The translations under genes and the position numbers were made by a program. A DNA stretch of 64,000 bases from CAZCEC01 sp964497615 (GTDB taxonomy: Bacteria; Chloroflexota; Anaerolineae; Anaerolineales; UBA6663). Position 1 is the stretch's first letter. Every line of letters starts with the position of its first letter. The DNA lies in the NCBI GenBank assembly GCA_964497615.1, contig CAZCEC010000001.1, positions 247,312 to 311,311 on the forward strand, given 5' to 3'. The notes beneath the pieces are model-generated. The model was not told the origin of the DNA. It saw only the letters and a program-made list of their open reading frames with translations, and made no database searches. Positions 1-7,949 of the stretch are shown in pieces.

Positions 1-123
1 GCCTTGGGCTGGATGGGCAAGATCAGCCCCGAGGTGCGGCTGCCCCTGGTCTCGCTGTCGGCCGCCAACCAGGCCCGGCTGCGGGCAGTGCTGGCCGAGT
101 ATGGCCTGGTGGAGGCGGCATGA
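1..123 (+). CDS. DapA/NAL-family class I aldolase, C-terminal end (partial)
   Basis: Only the last 40 codons are in the window. The reading frame ends with a pattern typical of the dihydrodipicolinate synthase / N-acetylneuraminate lyase superfamily C-terminus: a short helix, an R-L-P-L-V-S-L-S turn, then a helix ending in E-Y-G-L-V. The stop overlaps the start of the next gene in an ATGA arrangement, so it belongs to the same operon as the FAH hydrolase. Members of this family in catabolic operons cleave or hydrate 2-oxo acids, which fits its neighbour. The catalytic Tyr and Lys lie outside the window, so the substrate cannot be inferred. Confidence 0.6.
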   Translation, partial: ALGWMGKISPEVRLPLVSLSAANQARLRAVLAEYGLVEAA

Positions 124-875
124 AACTGGCGCGTTTCGAGGTGCAGGGGCAAGTGCTTAGCGGGCATCTGCGGGCCGATGGGCGCCTGGAGGCAGCCACG
201 GGCGAGACCTACGCGCAGGAAGCGGTGCGCTGGCTGCCGCCCGTCACCGGCGCCAAGGCTATCGGCCTGGCATTGAACTACCGCGAGCACGCCGCCGAGC
301 TGCAGATGGAGACGCCGCCCGAACCGGCGCTGTTCTTCAAGCCGCCCAGTTCGCTGGTCGGGCATGGCGCGCCGGTGGTGGCCCCGGCCGGCATCGAATA
401 CATGCACTACGAGGTCGAGCTGGTGGTGGTGATCGGCCAGCGCTGCCGCCGCGTGAGGCCGGAGCAGGCCGAGCGCGTGATCGCCGGGTACACGATTGGC
501 AACGACATCACCGTGCGCGACTTTGTCCACAACTTCTACCGGCCGCCGGTGCGGGCCAAGGGCTATGACACCTTTGGCCCCCTCGGGCCGTACCTGGTCT
601 CGGCCGACGAAGTCGCCGACCCAACCAATCTGAATCTGCGCACGTTTGTCAACGGCGAGCTGCGCCAGCAGGGCAATACCCGCGACCTGCTGCGCCCGGT
701 GCCGGAGCTGATCGCCTACATCACGCACTTCATGACACTGGAGCCCGGCGACACGATCTGGACGGGCACGCCTTCCGGGTTGTCGCACGTCTATCCCGGC
801 GATGTAATGCGGCTGGAGATCGACGGGCTGGGTGTGCTGGAGAACCCCATCGTCGCGGAGGCCGAGAGCGAATGA
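120..875 (+). CDS. Fumarylacetoacetate hydrolase (FAH) family protein, HpaG-like
   Basis: A 251-residue member of the FAH superfamily, which cleaves C-C bonds or isomerises and decarboxylates 2-oxo acids. The metal site is visible: E98 and E100 in H-Y-E-V-E-L, with D129 in G-N-D-I-T-V-R-D, and the later G-T-P-S-G-L and Y-P-G-D motifs that shape the active site. The length matches single-domain HpaG/YcgM-type enzymes of aromatic acid degradation (2-hydroxyhepta-2,4-diene-1,7-dioate isomerase or related hydrolases). It overlaps the lyase upstream and the flavin reductase downstream by 4 bases each, so it is translated within the same operon. The neighbours (flavin reductase, UbiD) support a ring or 2-oxo acid catabolic role. 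The exact substrate is unknown. Confidence 0.85.
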   Translation: MKLARFEVQGQVLSGHLRADGRLEAATGETYAQEAVRWLPPVTGAKAIGLALNYREHAAELQMETPPEPALFFKPPSSLVGHGAPVVAPAGIEYMHYEVELVVVIGQRCRRVRPEQAERVIAGYTIGNDITVRDFVHNFYRPPVRAKGYDTFGPLGPYLVSADEVADPTNLNLRTFVNGELRQQGNTRDLLRPVPELIAYITHFMTLEPGDTIWTGTPSGLSHVYPGDVMRLEIDGLGVLENPIVAEAESE

Positions 876-1444
876 CGCCCGGCAGCGGCCCGGCCCTGAG
901 CCCAAAGCTGTTCCGGCAGGTGGCGGGGCACTTCGCCACAGGCGTCACGGTGCTGGCCACCCAGGCGGCGGCGGAGGTGCATGGCATGACGGCCAATGCC
1001 TTCATGTCACTGTCGCTCGACCCGATGCTGATTGTGGTGGGCCTCGGCCGACTGACCCGGCTGGCCGAGCACCTGCAATCCGCGGGCGGCTTCACCGTTA
1101 ACGTGCTGCGGGCTGACCAGGAGGCGCTGTCGAATTACTTCGCCGCGCGTTGGGAAGGACCGGCGCCGAGCTTCCGGTTTGTGCCGTGGGAGCACTATGC
1201 CCGGCTGGAGGGCTGCGCCGCCAGCCTGGGCTGTGCGCTGGAGCAGATGGTGCCGGGCGGCGACCATTGGCTGGTGGTGGGGCGCGTCACTGCCCTGCAT
1301 CTGGGTGTTGAACCGCGCCGCCCGCTGGTGTTTCATGCCGGCGCTTATGGCCGCCTGGAACAGGGTGTGCAAACGCCGGCCCCGGAACTCGACGAAGACA
1401 CGCCGCCGGTGCTGGCGTATTACGATGAATGGCGCGCCGATTGA
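872..1444 (+). CDS. Flavin reductase-like domain protein (HpaC type)
   Basis: A 190-residue protein of the flavin reductase-like FMN-binding split-barrel family. The family core is clear: A-T-G-V-T-V-L-A-T near residue 22, G-M-T-A-N-A-F at 38-44 and the F-T-V-N-V-L strand at 74-79. These proteins supply reduced FMN or FAD to a two-component monooxygenase such as HpaB, or act as stand-alone flavoproteins. No monooxygenase large subunit is in the window; it could lie upstream. It starts inside the end of the FAH gene (ATGA) and its own end overlaps the next gene by 20 bases. Its function as a reductase is likely; the partner is unknown. Confidence 0.8.
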   Translation: MTPGSGPALSPKLFRQVAGHFATGVTVLATQAAAEVHGMTANAFMSLSLDPMLIVVGLGRLTRLAEHLQSAGGFTVNVLRADQEALSNYFAARWEGPAPSFRFVPWEHYARLEGCAASLGCALEQMVPGGDHWLVVGRVTALHLGVEPRRPLVFHAGAYGRLEQGVQTPAPELDEDTPPVLAYYDEWRAD

Positions 1445-2603
1445 GCGCCGTTTGAAGGCCGTGGTGCTGGGCGGGGTGGGGGCGATTGGGGCCTTTGCCA
1501 CGCCGCTGCTTGCCGCGAGCGGGGTCTTCGGCGAGGTTGTGGTGGCCGACATTGACACGGCCAAGGCGCAGGTGAAGGCGCGGGCGTGGAATCTGCCGCC
1601 GCTCTCGGTCGCGGCGCTGGATGCGGACGATGAAGACGCGCTGAGCGGCCTGATGGCAGGCGCAGCGGTGGTCGTCAACGCGCTGCCCAAGCGCTTTGTG
1701 CTGCCGGTGGCCCGCGCCGCCATCGCGGCGCGAGCGCCGACCATCGACCTGAGCAGCCTGAGCGCCGAGCTCCGGGCCCTGGATGGGCCGGCCCGGGAAG
1801 TGGGGGCGGTCTATGTGTCGGGATGCGGGTCGAGCTCCGGGCTGACCAACCTGCTGGCCAAGCACGGCGCGCGCGGGTTGGAGGTGGTCGAGTCGGTCGA
1901 CATCGATTTTGCCTCCTTCCGGGCGATCGCGCTGTCGCCGGCCTCCATTCGCGGCGTGTTCTGGGAGTTTGGCCCGGACACGCCCCGCGGCTACTACGCC
2001 GACGGGGCGTTCCAGCCGGCGGCGCTGTTCGCTGGCGAACGGCGGGTGGCGTTTGCGCCGCCGATTGGGCCGCAGACCGTGTACTACGTGCCGCACAGCG
2101 AAGTGGAGAGCCTGCCGCGCAACCTGGGCGCCCAGGCGGTGGCGGTGCGAGGGACCTTCACGCCCAAGGCGATGCGGCTGATGCAGGCGCTGGCGGACTA
2201 CGGCTTTTTTTCACCCGGCCCGGTGGAGGTCGCAGGGCAGCCCATTGAGCGGCGCGAACTGATGGCCGCGTACCTGGCGCAGGCGCCGGAAGCGCGCGAG
2301 GAACCGGTGTGGGGCTACGGCCTGCACGTCGAAGTGGTTGGCCGGGCCGCGGGCCAGCGCGTCCAACGCCGATTGTGGACCGAGCAGCCGCCGGCCGGCA
2401 CCCCCGGCTGGGCAGGGCCGGCGGCCTGGTCACGGTGCGTGGCGCTGCCCCTGGTGGCCGGGGCGCTGCTGCTGGCGCGCGGCGAGTACCAGGGCTGCGG
2501 CGTGGATGCGCCGGAAGCGTTTCTCCCGGCGGAGCCGTTTCTACGGCTGGTGACGGCACATGGCCTGGCCGTGCACGAGCAGAGCGAACGGCCGGCATCC
2601 TAG
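1425..2603 (+). CDS. Saccharopine dehydrogenase-like NAD(P)-binding protein
   Basis: A 392-residue protein whose N-terminal Rossmann motif (G-G-V-G-A-I-G at 16-22) and overall layout match the saccharopine dehydrogenase / LysY-like family. A Rossmann half is followed by a long alpha/beta domain. In the first half it has the V-V-N-A-L-P segment common to this family, followed by D-L-S-S. Such proteins in catabolic operons are often unassigned oxidoreductases acting on amino or hydroxy acids. The ATG at 1425 lies inside the flavin reductase gene; a TTG at 1452, immediately before the Rossmann strand, is a possible alternative start. It is followed by 51 bases and then ubiD. The substrate cannot be inferred. 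Confidence 0.7.
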   Translation: MNGAPIERRLKAVVLGGVGAIGAFATPLLAASGVFGEVVVADIDTAKAQVKARAWNLPPLSVAALDADDEDALSGLMAGAAVVVNALPKRFVLPVARAAIAARAPTIDLSSLSAELRALDGPAREVGAVYVSGCGSSSGLTNLLAKHGARGLEVVESVDIDFASFRAIALSPASIRGVFWEFGPDTPRGYYADGAFQPAALFAGERRVAFAPPIGPQTVYYVPHSEVESLPRNLGAQAVAVRGTFTPKAMRLMQALADYGFFSPGPVEVAGQPIERRELMAAYLAQAPEAREEPVWGYGLHVEVVGRAAGQRVQRRLWTEQPPAGTPGWAGPAAWSRCVALPLVAGALLLARGEYQGCGVDAPEAFLPAEPFLRLVTAHGLAVHEQSERPAS

Positions 2604-2654
2604 CGGAGCCGGTCGGGCCGCCCTGGACTGAACGGCTGAGGTTGGAGACAGCGC

Positions 2655-4019
2655 ATGGACGACATCCACGACTTGCGATCCTTCATCGCCGCGCTGGAGG
2701 CTGCCGGGCACCTGGCGCGCATTCGCCGGCCGGTTAGCCTGGCGCATGAACTCGCCGACGTGGCGGCGGCGCTGGAGCGTTCGGGCGGGCCGGCGCCGTT
2801 GTTCACGGCGCTGGCGCAGCCGGACGAGCCAGTCTTCAACTGGCAGATTTTCTCGAGCGGTCTGGCCCACCAGGCGCGCGTGGCCCTGGCACTGGGCTGT
2901 GCGCCGGAGGCCGTGACCGCCGTCATGGGCCGGGCGCTCGACCAGGCGGCGGCCATTGCCCCGCGCCTCGTCGAGCGCGCGCACTGGCAGGCTCATGTTC
3001 TGACCGGCGACCAGATCGATATTCGGCGTCTGCCCATCCCGGTTCATGCCGCGCGCGATGGGGGCCCGTTCGTCACGGCCGGCGTCATCGTCAGCCAGGC
3101 GCCGGGCGGCGGGCGCGGCAACCTGTCCTACAACCGCATGCAGGTATTGGGTCCGCGCACCTTCGGCTGCAACATCAACGAGTGGCGCGACCTGCGGCGC
3201 TTCCTCACCCAGGCCGAGGCCCAGGGCCAGCCGCTGCCGTGCGCGGTTGTCATTGGGCTGGACCCGGCCATCATGATCGCCGCCGGCTGCAAGTACGACG
3301 GCGATGAGTTGGGCATCGCCGGCGCGATCCGCGGGCAGGGCGTGCCAGTGGCGCGCGCCGTGACCATACCCGTGTTGATCCCGGCCGAGGCTGAGATCGT
3401 GATCGAGGGGCATCTGCTGCCGGGCGCCCGCGCCGACGAAGGCCCGCTGGCCGAGTTCCACGGCTATTACGGCGAGTTGTGGAACAGCCCAGTCTTTGAA
3501 GTCTCGGCGATCTGTCATCGCGATCAGCCCATTTTTCAGACCACCATCCCCGGCTGGACCGAGCACATCTACATCGGCAACGTGCTGCCGCGCGAGCCGC
3601 TGCTGCTGCGCTTCGTGCGGCACGCCAGCCCGGATGTGCGCGCGCTGCACATCCCACCCTATGGCAACGGCTTCATGGCGATCGTGCAGATTGACAAGCG
3701 CAACCCGGGCGCGCCGCGCAACGTTGCCCTGGCGGCCTTCACGGCGCACGTGAACATCCGCGTCTGTCTGGTGGTCGACCCGGATGTGGACATCTATGAC
3801 CCGGCGGATGTGCTCTGGGCGCTGACGAGCCGCGTGGACTGGGGGCGCGACGTCTTTATGGTGCCGGGGGCGCAAGGGCACGAAATGGACCCCGCCAACG
3901 ACGCGCGCGGCATCGGCACCAAGCTGGGGATCGACGCGACCTTTGACAAGGGGCGGCGCGACTACGGCGAGCGCGTGCGCTATCACCCGGTTGATCTGTC
4001 GCGCTATCTCGGCCCCTAG
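2655..4019 (+). CDS. UbiD-family prenylated-FMN decarboxylase
   Basis: A 454-residue UbiD superfamily enzyme, which (de)carboxylates unsaturated or aromatic acids using prenylated FMN made by UbiX. Visible family motifs are N-L-S-Y-N-R-M-Q at about 156-163 (cofactor phosphate and metal region), P-C-A-V-V-I-G-L-D-P at about 195-204, and E-G-P-L-A-E-F-H-G-Y-Y near 261-271, which holds the catalytic Glu region. The length is normal for the family. No ubiX is present in the window. It begins after a short spacer downstream of the saccharopine-dehydrogenase-like gene and ends 2 bases before the GMC oxidoreductase. Its place in the operon suggests decarboxylation of an aromatic or alpha,beta-unsaturated intermediate. 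Confidence 0.9.
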   Translation: MDDIHDLRSFIAALEAAGHLARIRRPVSLAHELADVAAALERSGGPAPLFTALAQPDEPVFNWQIFSSGLAHQARVALALGCAPEAVTAVMGRALDQAAAIAPRLVERAHWQAHVLTGDQIDIRRLPIPVHAARDGGPFVTAGVIVSQAPGGGRGNLSYNRMQVLGPRTFGCNINEWRDLRRFLTQAEAQGQPLPCAVVIGLDPAIMIAAGCKYDGDELGIAGAIRGQGVPVARAVTIPVLIPAEAEIVIEGHLLPGARADEGPLAEFHGYYGELWNSPVFEVSAICHRDQPIFQTTIPGWTEHIYIGNVLPREPLLLRFVRHASPDVRALHIPPYGNGFMAIVQIDKRNPGAPRNVALAAFTAHVNIRVCLVVDPDVDIYDPADVLWALTSRVDWGRDVFMVPGAQGHEMDPANDARGIGTKLGIDATFDKGRRDYGERVRYHPVDLSRYLGP

Positions 4020-4021
4020 CG

Positions 4022-5608
4022 ATGCCGCACCTGCCGCGTTTTGCCGATACAGTGGTGGTGGGCGGCGGCACGGCTGGCCCGGTGGTGGCGGCGCGTCTCA
4101 GCGAGCAAGCCGGCCGGTCCGTGGCGCTGGTGGAGGCCGGCCCCGACTACGGCCCGGCGGACGGCGGCGCTTGGCCCCCGGAGCTGCTGGATCCCTATCA
4201 GATTCCTGCCAGTCATGACTGGGGCTACACCAGCGCGGCGCGGACCGGCAAGCCGGACCAGCCGCTCGAGCGGGCGCGCGTGCTGGGTGGGTGCTCCGCG
4301 CACAATGGCTGCGCCGCAGTGTGGGGCCACCGCACCGACTATGACGGCTGGCGTGATCTGGGCAACCCCGGCTGGTCGGCCGATGAGCTGCGGCCGGTGT
4401 TTGCGGAGGTAGGCCGGCAGCTCCGCGTGCGGCCGCTCACTCTTGATCAAGTTTCGCCCTGGCATCGAGCCTGCCTGTCGGGGGCGCAGGCAGCCGGCAT
4501 GCCTGTGGTTGATGACTTCAATAATCTGGACGAAGCCGTGGGGGTGGGGCTGGCGCCAGTCAACATCCACGCCGGCCAGCGCTGGAACGCGGCCTTCGCC
4601 TACCTGGACGAGGCGCGCCGCCGGCCGAACCTCACCCTCGTTGACCGGACCGTGGCGGTGCGGCTGCGGCTGTCGGCCGGGCGCGTGACGGGGGTGGAAG
4701 TTGTGGGGCCGGACGGACCGGGCCTGATTGGGGCGAACCAGGTGGTGTTGTGCGCCGGCACCTACGGCACGCCCGCCATCCTGCTGCGCTCGGGTATTGG
4801 CCCCGCGGACGAACTGCGGGCGCTGGGCGTGGAGGCAGTCCACGACCTGCCGGGGGTCGGGCGCAACCTGCACGACCACCCGGCGGTGTATCTTCAGTTT
4901 CGCGCCACGGCTGCCGCGGCCGCCGCGTTGGACGACTTCCGCGCGCGCGGGGGCGAAGGGTTCGTTCTGCCGCTGATCGCCAAGCTGCGCAGCGCCGGCT
5001 GCACAGCGGCTTACGATCTGCACCTCTTCCCGATGTGTTGGCCGGCGGCGGACTCTGGGCAGGGCTGGGAGTTGGTGATGGCGGTGGCGAACCTGACGCC
5101 GCGCGCCCGGGGGAGCGTGCGTCTAGTGGCTCTGGACCCCCTGGCCGCGCCCCTGATCGACACGCGCTTTTTGGATGACCCGGAAGGCGCAGATGCGGCC
5201 GCGTTGTGGAGCGGTGTGGAGCAGGCGCGGTCGTGGGTGCGGCAGCCGGCGCTGGAGGCCTGGTGCGGGCCGGAGCTGCCCGACACCGCCGGGCTGACGA
5301 GCGCAGAGGCGCTGCGCGGCGCAAGCGCGCACTACTTCCACCCAGTGGGCACCTGCTGCATGGGGCCGGAACCGGCGGTGGGCGCGGTGGTGGATGCCCA
5401 GGGCCGCGTGCACGGTTGGCCGAACTTGTGGGTGGCTGATGCTTCAGTAATGCCGGTGGCGCCGCGGGCCAACACCAATCTGCCGACGTTGGTGGTGGCC
5501 GAGCGCGTGGCGCGCGGAGGCGCGCTATTAGTGCCGCCCGCCTACAGCACGGGCGGCGCGATGCAGCAGACGACCACCGCCTGCTGGGCGCCCACGGCGG
5601 CAAAGTAA
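4022..5608 (+). CDS. GMC-family FAD-dependent alcohol oxidoreductase
   Basis: A 528-residue glucose-methanol-choline oxidoreductase. The FAD-binding Rossmann motif V-V-G-G-G-T-A-G is at 12-19, E-A-G-P at 37-40 and the GMC signature R-V-L-G-G-C-S-A-H-N-G at about 88-98. The C-terminal domain has the catalytic His in Y-F-H-P-V-G-T-C-C-M-G near 437-447 and the second active-site region R-A-N-T-N-L-P-T. The family oxidises primary alcohols, choline, sugars or aryl alcohols. It lacks a signal peptide, so it is probably cytoplasmic. The last 67 bases overlap the convergent regulator gene on the other strand. The alcohol substrate is unknown. Confidence 0.88.
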   Translation: MPHLPRFADTVVVGGGTAGPVVAARLSEQAGRSVALVEAGPDYGPADGGAWPPELLDPYQIPASHDWGYTSAARTGKPDQPLERARVLGGCSAHNGCAAVWGHRTDYDGWRDLGNPGWSADELRPVFAEVGRQLRVRPLTLDQVSPWHRACLSGAQAAGMPVVDDFNNLDEAVGVGLAPVNIHAGQRWNAAFAYLDEARRRPNLTLVDRTVAVRLRLSAGRVTGVEVVGPDGPGLIGANQVVLCAGTYGTPAILLRSGIGPADELRALGVEAVHDLPGVGRNLHDHPAVYLQFRATAAAAAALDDFRARGGEGFVLPLIAKLRSAGCTAAYDLHLFPMCWPAADSGQGWELVMAVANLTPRARGSVRLVALDPLAAPLIDTRFLDDPEGADAAALWSGVEQARSWVRQPALEAWCGPELPDTAGLTSAEALRGASAHYFHPVGTCCMGPEPAVGAVVDAQGRVHGWPNLWVADASVMPVAPRANTNLPTLVVAERVARGGALLVPPAYSTGGAMQQTTTACWAPTAAK

Positions 5609-6078
5609 CGCAGCCGGTCGCCCTGATAGGTCAGGGTGTCGCCGGGCGCCAGCAGGTGGGCCTCGGTGTCCAGTTGGACCTGCAACTGGCCTTCGAGCAG
5701 CAGCATCCACTCCTCGGTCGGCCGCACGAGCTTTTCGGCCGTGATCCGGTGGCCGGGCTGAACGTGGATGAGGACAGACATGAAGGCGCGCAGGGTGGGG
5801 CCGGTAAGCAGTTCGTAGCTGGTGTTCCACCCGCGCAACAGGAAGGTCCGCCGCTCGTCCGCCCGAATGAGCGGGCTGGAAGATGGGGCGCCGTCCAGAA
5901 AACGGAACATGGGCACATCGAGCGCGACGGCGATGCGCTGCAGCGAACTGAGCGAGGGAGCGACCTTGTCGTTCTCCACCTGGCTGAGGAAACCGGCGGT
6001 GAGCGTGGTCCGCGCGCCCAACTCGCGCAAACTGAGGCCCAGTTCCTTGCGCCGGGTTCGAATGCGTTCGCCAATCAC
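5542..6078 (-). CDS. XRE-family transcriptional regulator with C-terminal cupin
   Basis: A 178-residue regulator with an N-terminal helix-turn-helix (residues about 3-58, including R-T-R-R-K-E-L-G-L-S-L-R-E-L and S-Q-V-E-N) and a C-terminal cupin (about 100-175, with P-T-E-E-W-M-L-L-L-E-G). This architecture is shared by PuuR/SutR-type regulators that sense small metabolites through the cupin. The start is GTG, which places the HTH at the usual position. The gene faces the catabolic operon and overlaps its last gene. A consensus promoter lies upstream with a dyad over its -10 element, suggesting autoregulation. The ligand is unknown; control of the adjacent catabolic genes is inferred from position. 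Confidence 0.85.
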   Translation of the reverse strand: MIGERIRTRRKELGLSLRELGARTTLTAGFLSQVENDKVAPSLSSLQRIAVALDVPMFRFLDGAPSSSPLIRADERRTFLLRGWNTSYELLTGPTLRAFMSVLIHVQPGHRITAEKLVRPTEEWMLLLEGQLQVQLDTEAHLLAPGDTLTYQGDRLRYFAAVGAQQAVVVCCIAPPVL

Positions 6079-6146
6079 GGTGCTTGGATTACCCCGTCTG
6101 TTTGGGAGCGTCGTGCGAAAAGCCCAGGTAAAAGTCGTTTACTCAG

Positions 6147-6183
6147 TGCATACAACAATACGTACGAAGGCAGGGACTGTCAA
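6147..6183 (-). promoter_or_regulatory. Sigma-70 promoter of the XRE-cupin gene with overlapping dyad
   Basis: On the minus strand TTGACA (6183-6178) is followed by a 17-base spacer and TATTGT (6160-6155). The predicted transcript would have a leader of about 70 bases before the GTG at 6078. The -10 region is embedded in an imperfect dyad with arms GTACGTA and TATGCAC separated by TTGTTG, a plausible self-binding site for the regulator. The promoter match is strong; the operator role is inferred. Confidence 0.65.
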
Positions 6184-6320
6184 TAGCCAACCGCTGCTGC
6201 GCGCGCCGCCGCGTCGCACTGACGGGGTACTGACCAGGAAGAGTCTTGCCAGCGAGGTGGCTGCCGGCATCGCCCGCGGCGCGTGCTCGGCGCCATGCCA
6301 AAGGGGCCAAGGAGGCGAGG

Positions 6321-7049
6321 ATGCAGACTAGAGATGCCGTCATCATGCTGACGGGCGGTGCCATTCGGGTCGGGCGGCAGGTGGCGCTGCACCTGGCTGG
6401 CCTGGGGGCCCACATTTCGTTTTCGTATCTGCCCGGCGAGCCGGGCCCGGCAGTCCTGGCCGAGATCGAGGCGCTGGGCGTGCAGGCCCGCGCCACGCCG
6501 CTCGATGTCCGCGACGCGGCGGCCGTGCGCGGGTGGGTGGCGGCCACCGCCGAGCACTTCGGGCGGATCGATGTGCTGATCAACAATGCCTCCGTCATCA
6601 CGCGCCGGCCCATCCTGGAATTGAGCGAAGCCGATTGGGATGCGAGCGTGGACGTCAACGTGAAGGGCGTCTTTCTCTGCTCGCAGGCCGTGGCGCGGGT
6701 GATGCTGGCCCAGGGCGGCGGCGTGATTATCAACGTAACGGACCTGTCGGCCATGAAGGTGTGGCCGGGGTTTGCCCATCACGCGGTGGGCAAGGCGGGC
6801 GTCATCCAGTTGACGCGCTATATGGCCAAGGAACTGGGGCCCACCGTGCGCGTCAACGCCATCGCCCCTGGCCCGATCTTGCCGCCGGATGGATCGTCGC
6901 CGGCCGAGACCGACAAAGCCATGGCGATGATCGTGCTCAACCGCATGGGCACGCCCCAGGATGCGGCGCGCTTAATGGTATTCTTGATGGAGAATGACTT
7001 TCTCACTGGCGGGGTCTATCACGTGGACGGCGGTTCGAACCTGGTCTAG
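6321..7049 (+). CDS. Short-chain dehydrogenase/reductase, pteridine-reductase-like
   Basis: A 242-residue SDR preceded by a good ribosome binding site (GGAGG at 6311-6315). The cofactor motif reads T-G-G-A-I-R-V-G at residues 11-18. This is the T-G-x3-R-x-G form known from PTR1/FolM pteridine reductases, rather than the usual T-G-x3-G-x-G. N-N-A-S is present, as is the C-terminal G-G-V-Y-H-V-D-G-G. Oddly, the position of the catalytic Tyr (Y-x-x-x-K) is His: F-A-H-H-A-V-G-K. It starts a three-gene run that continues with an MptN-like ATP-grasp and faces the H4MPT operon, so a role in methanopterin reduction or salvage is an attractive inference. Activity is uncertain because of the missing Tyr. 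Confidence 0.75.
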   Translation: MQTRDAVIMLTGGAIRVGRQVALHLAGLGAHISFSYLPGEPGPAVLAEIEALGVQARATPLDVRDAAAVRGWVAATAEHFGRIDVLINNASVITRRPILELSEADWDASVDVNVKGVFLCSQAVARVMLAQGGGVIINVTDLSAMKVWPGFAHHAVGKAGVIQLTRYMAKELGPTVRVNAIAPGPILPPDGSSPAETDKAMAMIVLNRMGTPQDAARLMVFLMENDFLTGGVYHVDGGSNLV

Positions 7050-7073
7050 GGCGGGCGGCGCGGGGGCGGCGGT

Positions 7074-7949
7074 ATGAGAGTGGCGCTGCTGAGCAGCGGC
7101 CGCGGCTGGCACACCGAGGCCCTGCAGCAGGCGCTCAGGGCACGGGGCCACACGTGCCAGCGCTTGCCGATCACCCAGTTGGCGGCGCGCATTGGGCCGG
7201 CCTCGCACCTGGAGAGTGGCGGCCACGCGCTGGATGAGTGCGACGCCGTGCTGGTGCGCCTCATCCCGCGCGGCTCGCTGGAACAGATCATCTTCCGGCT
7301 GGATGCGCTGCACCTGTTGGCGGCGCGCGGGGTGCGGGTCATGAACTCGCCCCGCGCCATCGAACGCACGGTCGACAAGTACTACACGTCGGGTCTGCTG
7401 ATGCAGGCCGGACTGCCCACGCCGCGCACGGTCGTCTGCGAGGCCTGCTCGGCGGCGCTCGAAGCGTTTGAGGTCCTGGGGGGCGACGTCATCGTCAAGC
7501 CGCTGTTTGGTTCGATGGGCCTGGGGTTGGCGCGCATCCAGGACGCTGCTGTGGCCTACCGGGTTTTTCACGCGCTGGAACTGGAGCGTGCCGTCTACTA
7601 CATCCAGGAGACCATCCCGCATGCCGGGCGCGACCTGAGGGCCTTGGTGGTGGGCGGCCGGGTGGTGGCGGCTATGGCGCGCGTGGCCGAGGGCTGGCGC
7701 ACGAACCTGGCGCAGGGCGGGCGGGCCGAGCCGGTGACGCTGACCGCCGAACAGACGGCGCTGTGCCTGCGAGCCGCCGCGGTGATCGGGGCCGACTATG
7801 CCGGGGTGGACCTGCTGCCGGCGGCCGATGGCGCGCACTACGTGCTGGAAGTGAACGGCATCCCTGGCTGGCGCGGTCTGCAGGAGGTGGTCCCAGTGGA
7901 CATTGCCGAGGCACTGGTGCGCCACCTGGAGACAGGGGCTGCGCCATGA
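7074..7949 (+). CDS. RimK/MptN-like ATP-grasp ligase
   Basis: A 291-residue ATP-grasp protein of the RimK family, which adds amino acids (usually glutamate) to a carboxylate using ATP. Visible signatures are the N-S-P-R-A-I-E-R-T-V-D-K-Y segment (about 92-104), D-V-I-V-K-P-L-F-G-S-M-G-L-G (about 138-151), the Y-Y-I-Q-E motif and the metal-binding V-L-E-V-N-G-I-P-G-W near the C-terminus. MptN (tetrahydromethanopterin:glutamate ligase) and the bacterial orf9-type proteins linked to H4MPT gene clusters belong to this family. The location 25 bases after the pteridine-reductase-like SDR and opposite mch/fhc supports a methanopterin side-chain role. It overlaps the next gene by 4 bases (ATGA). Ribosomal S6 modification is the main alternative. 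Confidence 0.8.
   Translation: MRVALLSSGRGWHTEALQQALRARGHTCQRLPITQLAARIGPASHLESGGHALDECDAVLVRLIPRGSLEQIIFRLDALHLLAARGVRVMNSPRAIERTVDKYYTSGLLMQAGLPTPRTVVCEACSAALEAFEVLGGDVIVKPLFGSMGLGLARIQDAAVAYRVFHALELERAVYYIQETIPHAGRDLRALVVGGRVVAAMARVAEGWRTNLAQGGRAEPVTLTAEQTALCLRAAAVIGADYAGVDLLPAADGAHYVLEVNGIPGWRGLQEVVPVDIAEALVRHLETGAAP

Noticed and set aside
2541..3986. 481-residue minus-strand open frame opposite ubiD
   Set aside because: A shadow of the high-GC third-position bias; the plus-strand UbiD gene is clearly real and the antisense translation has no family features. Many similar antisense frames were dropped for the same reason.
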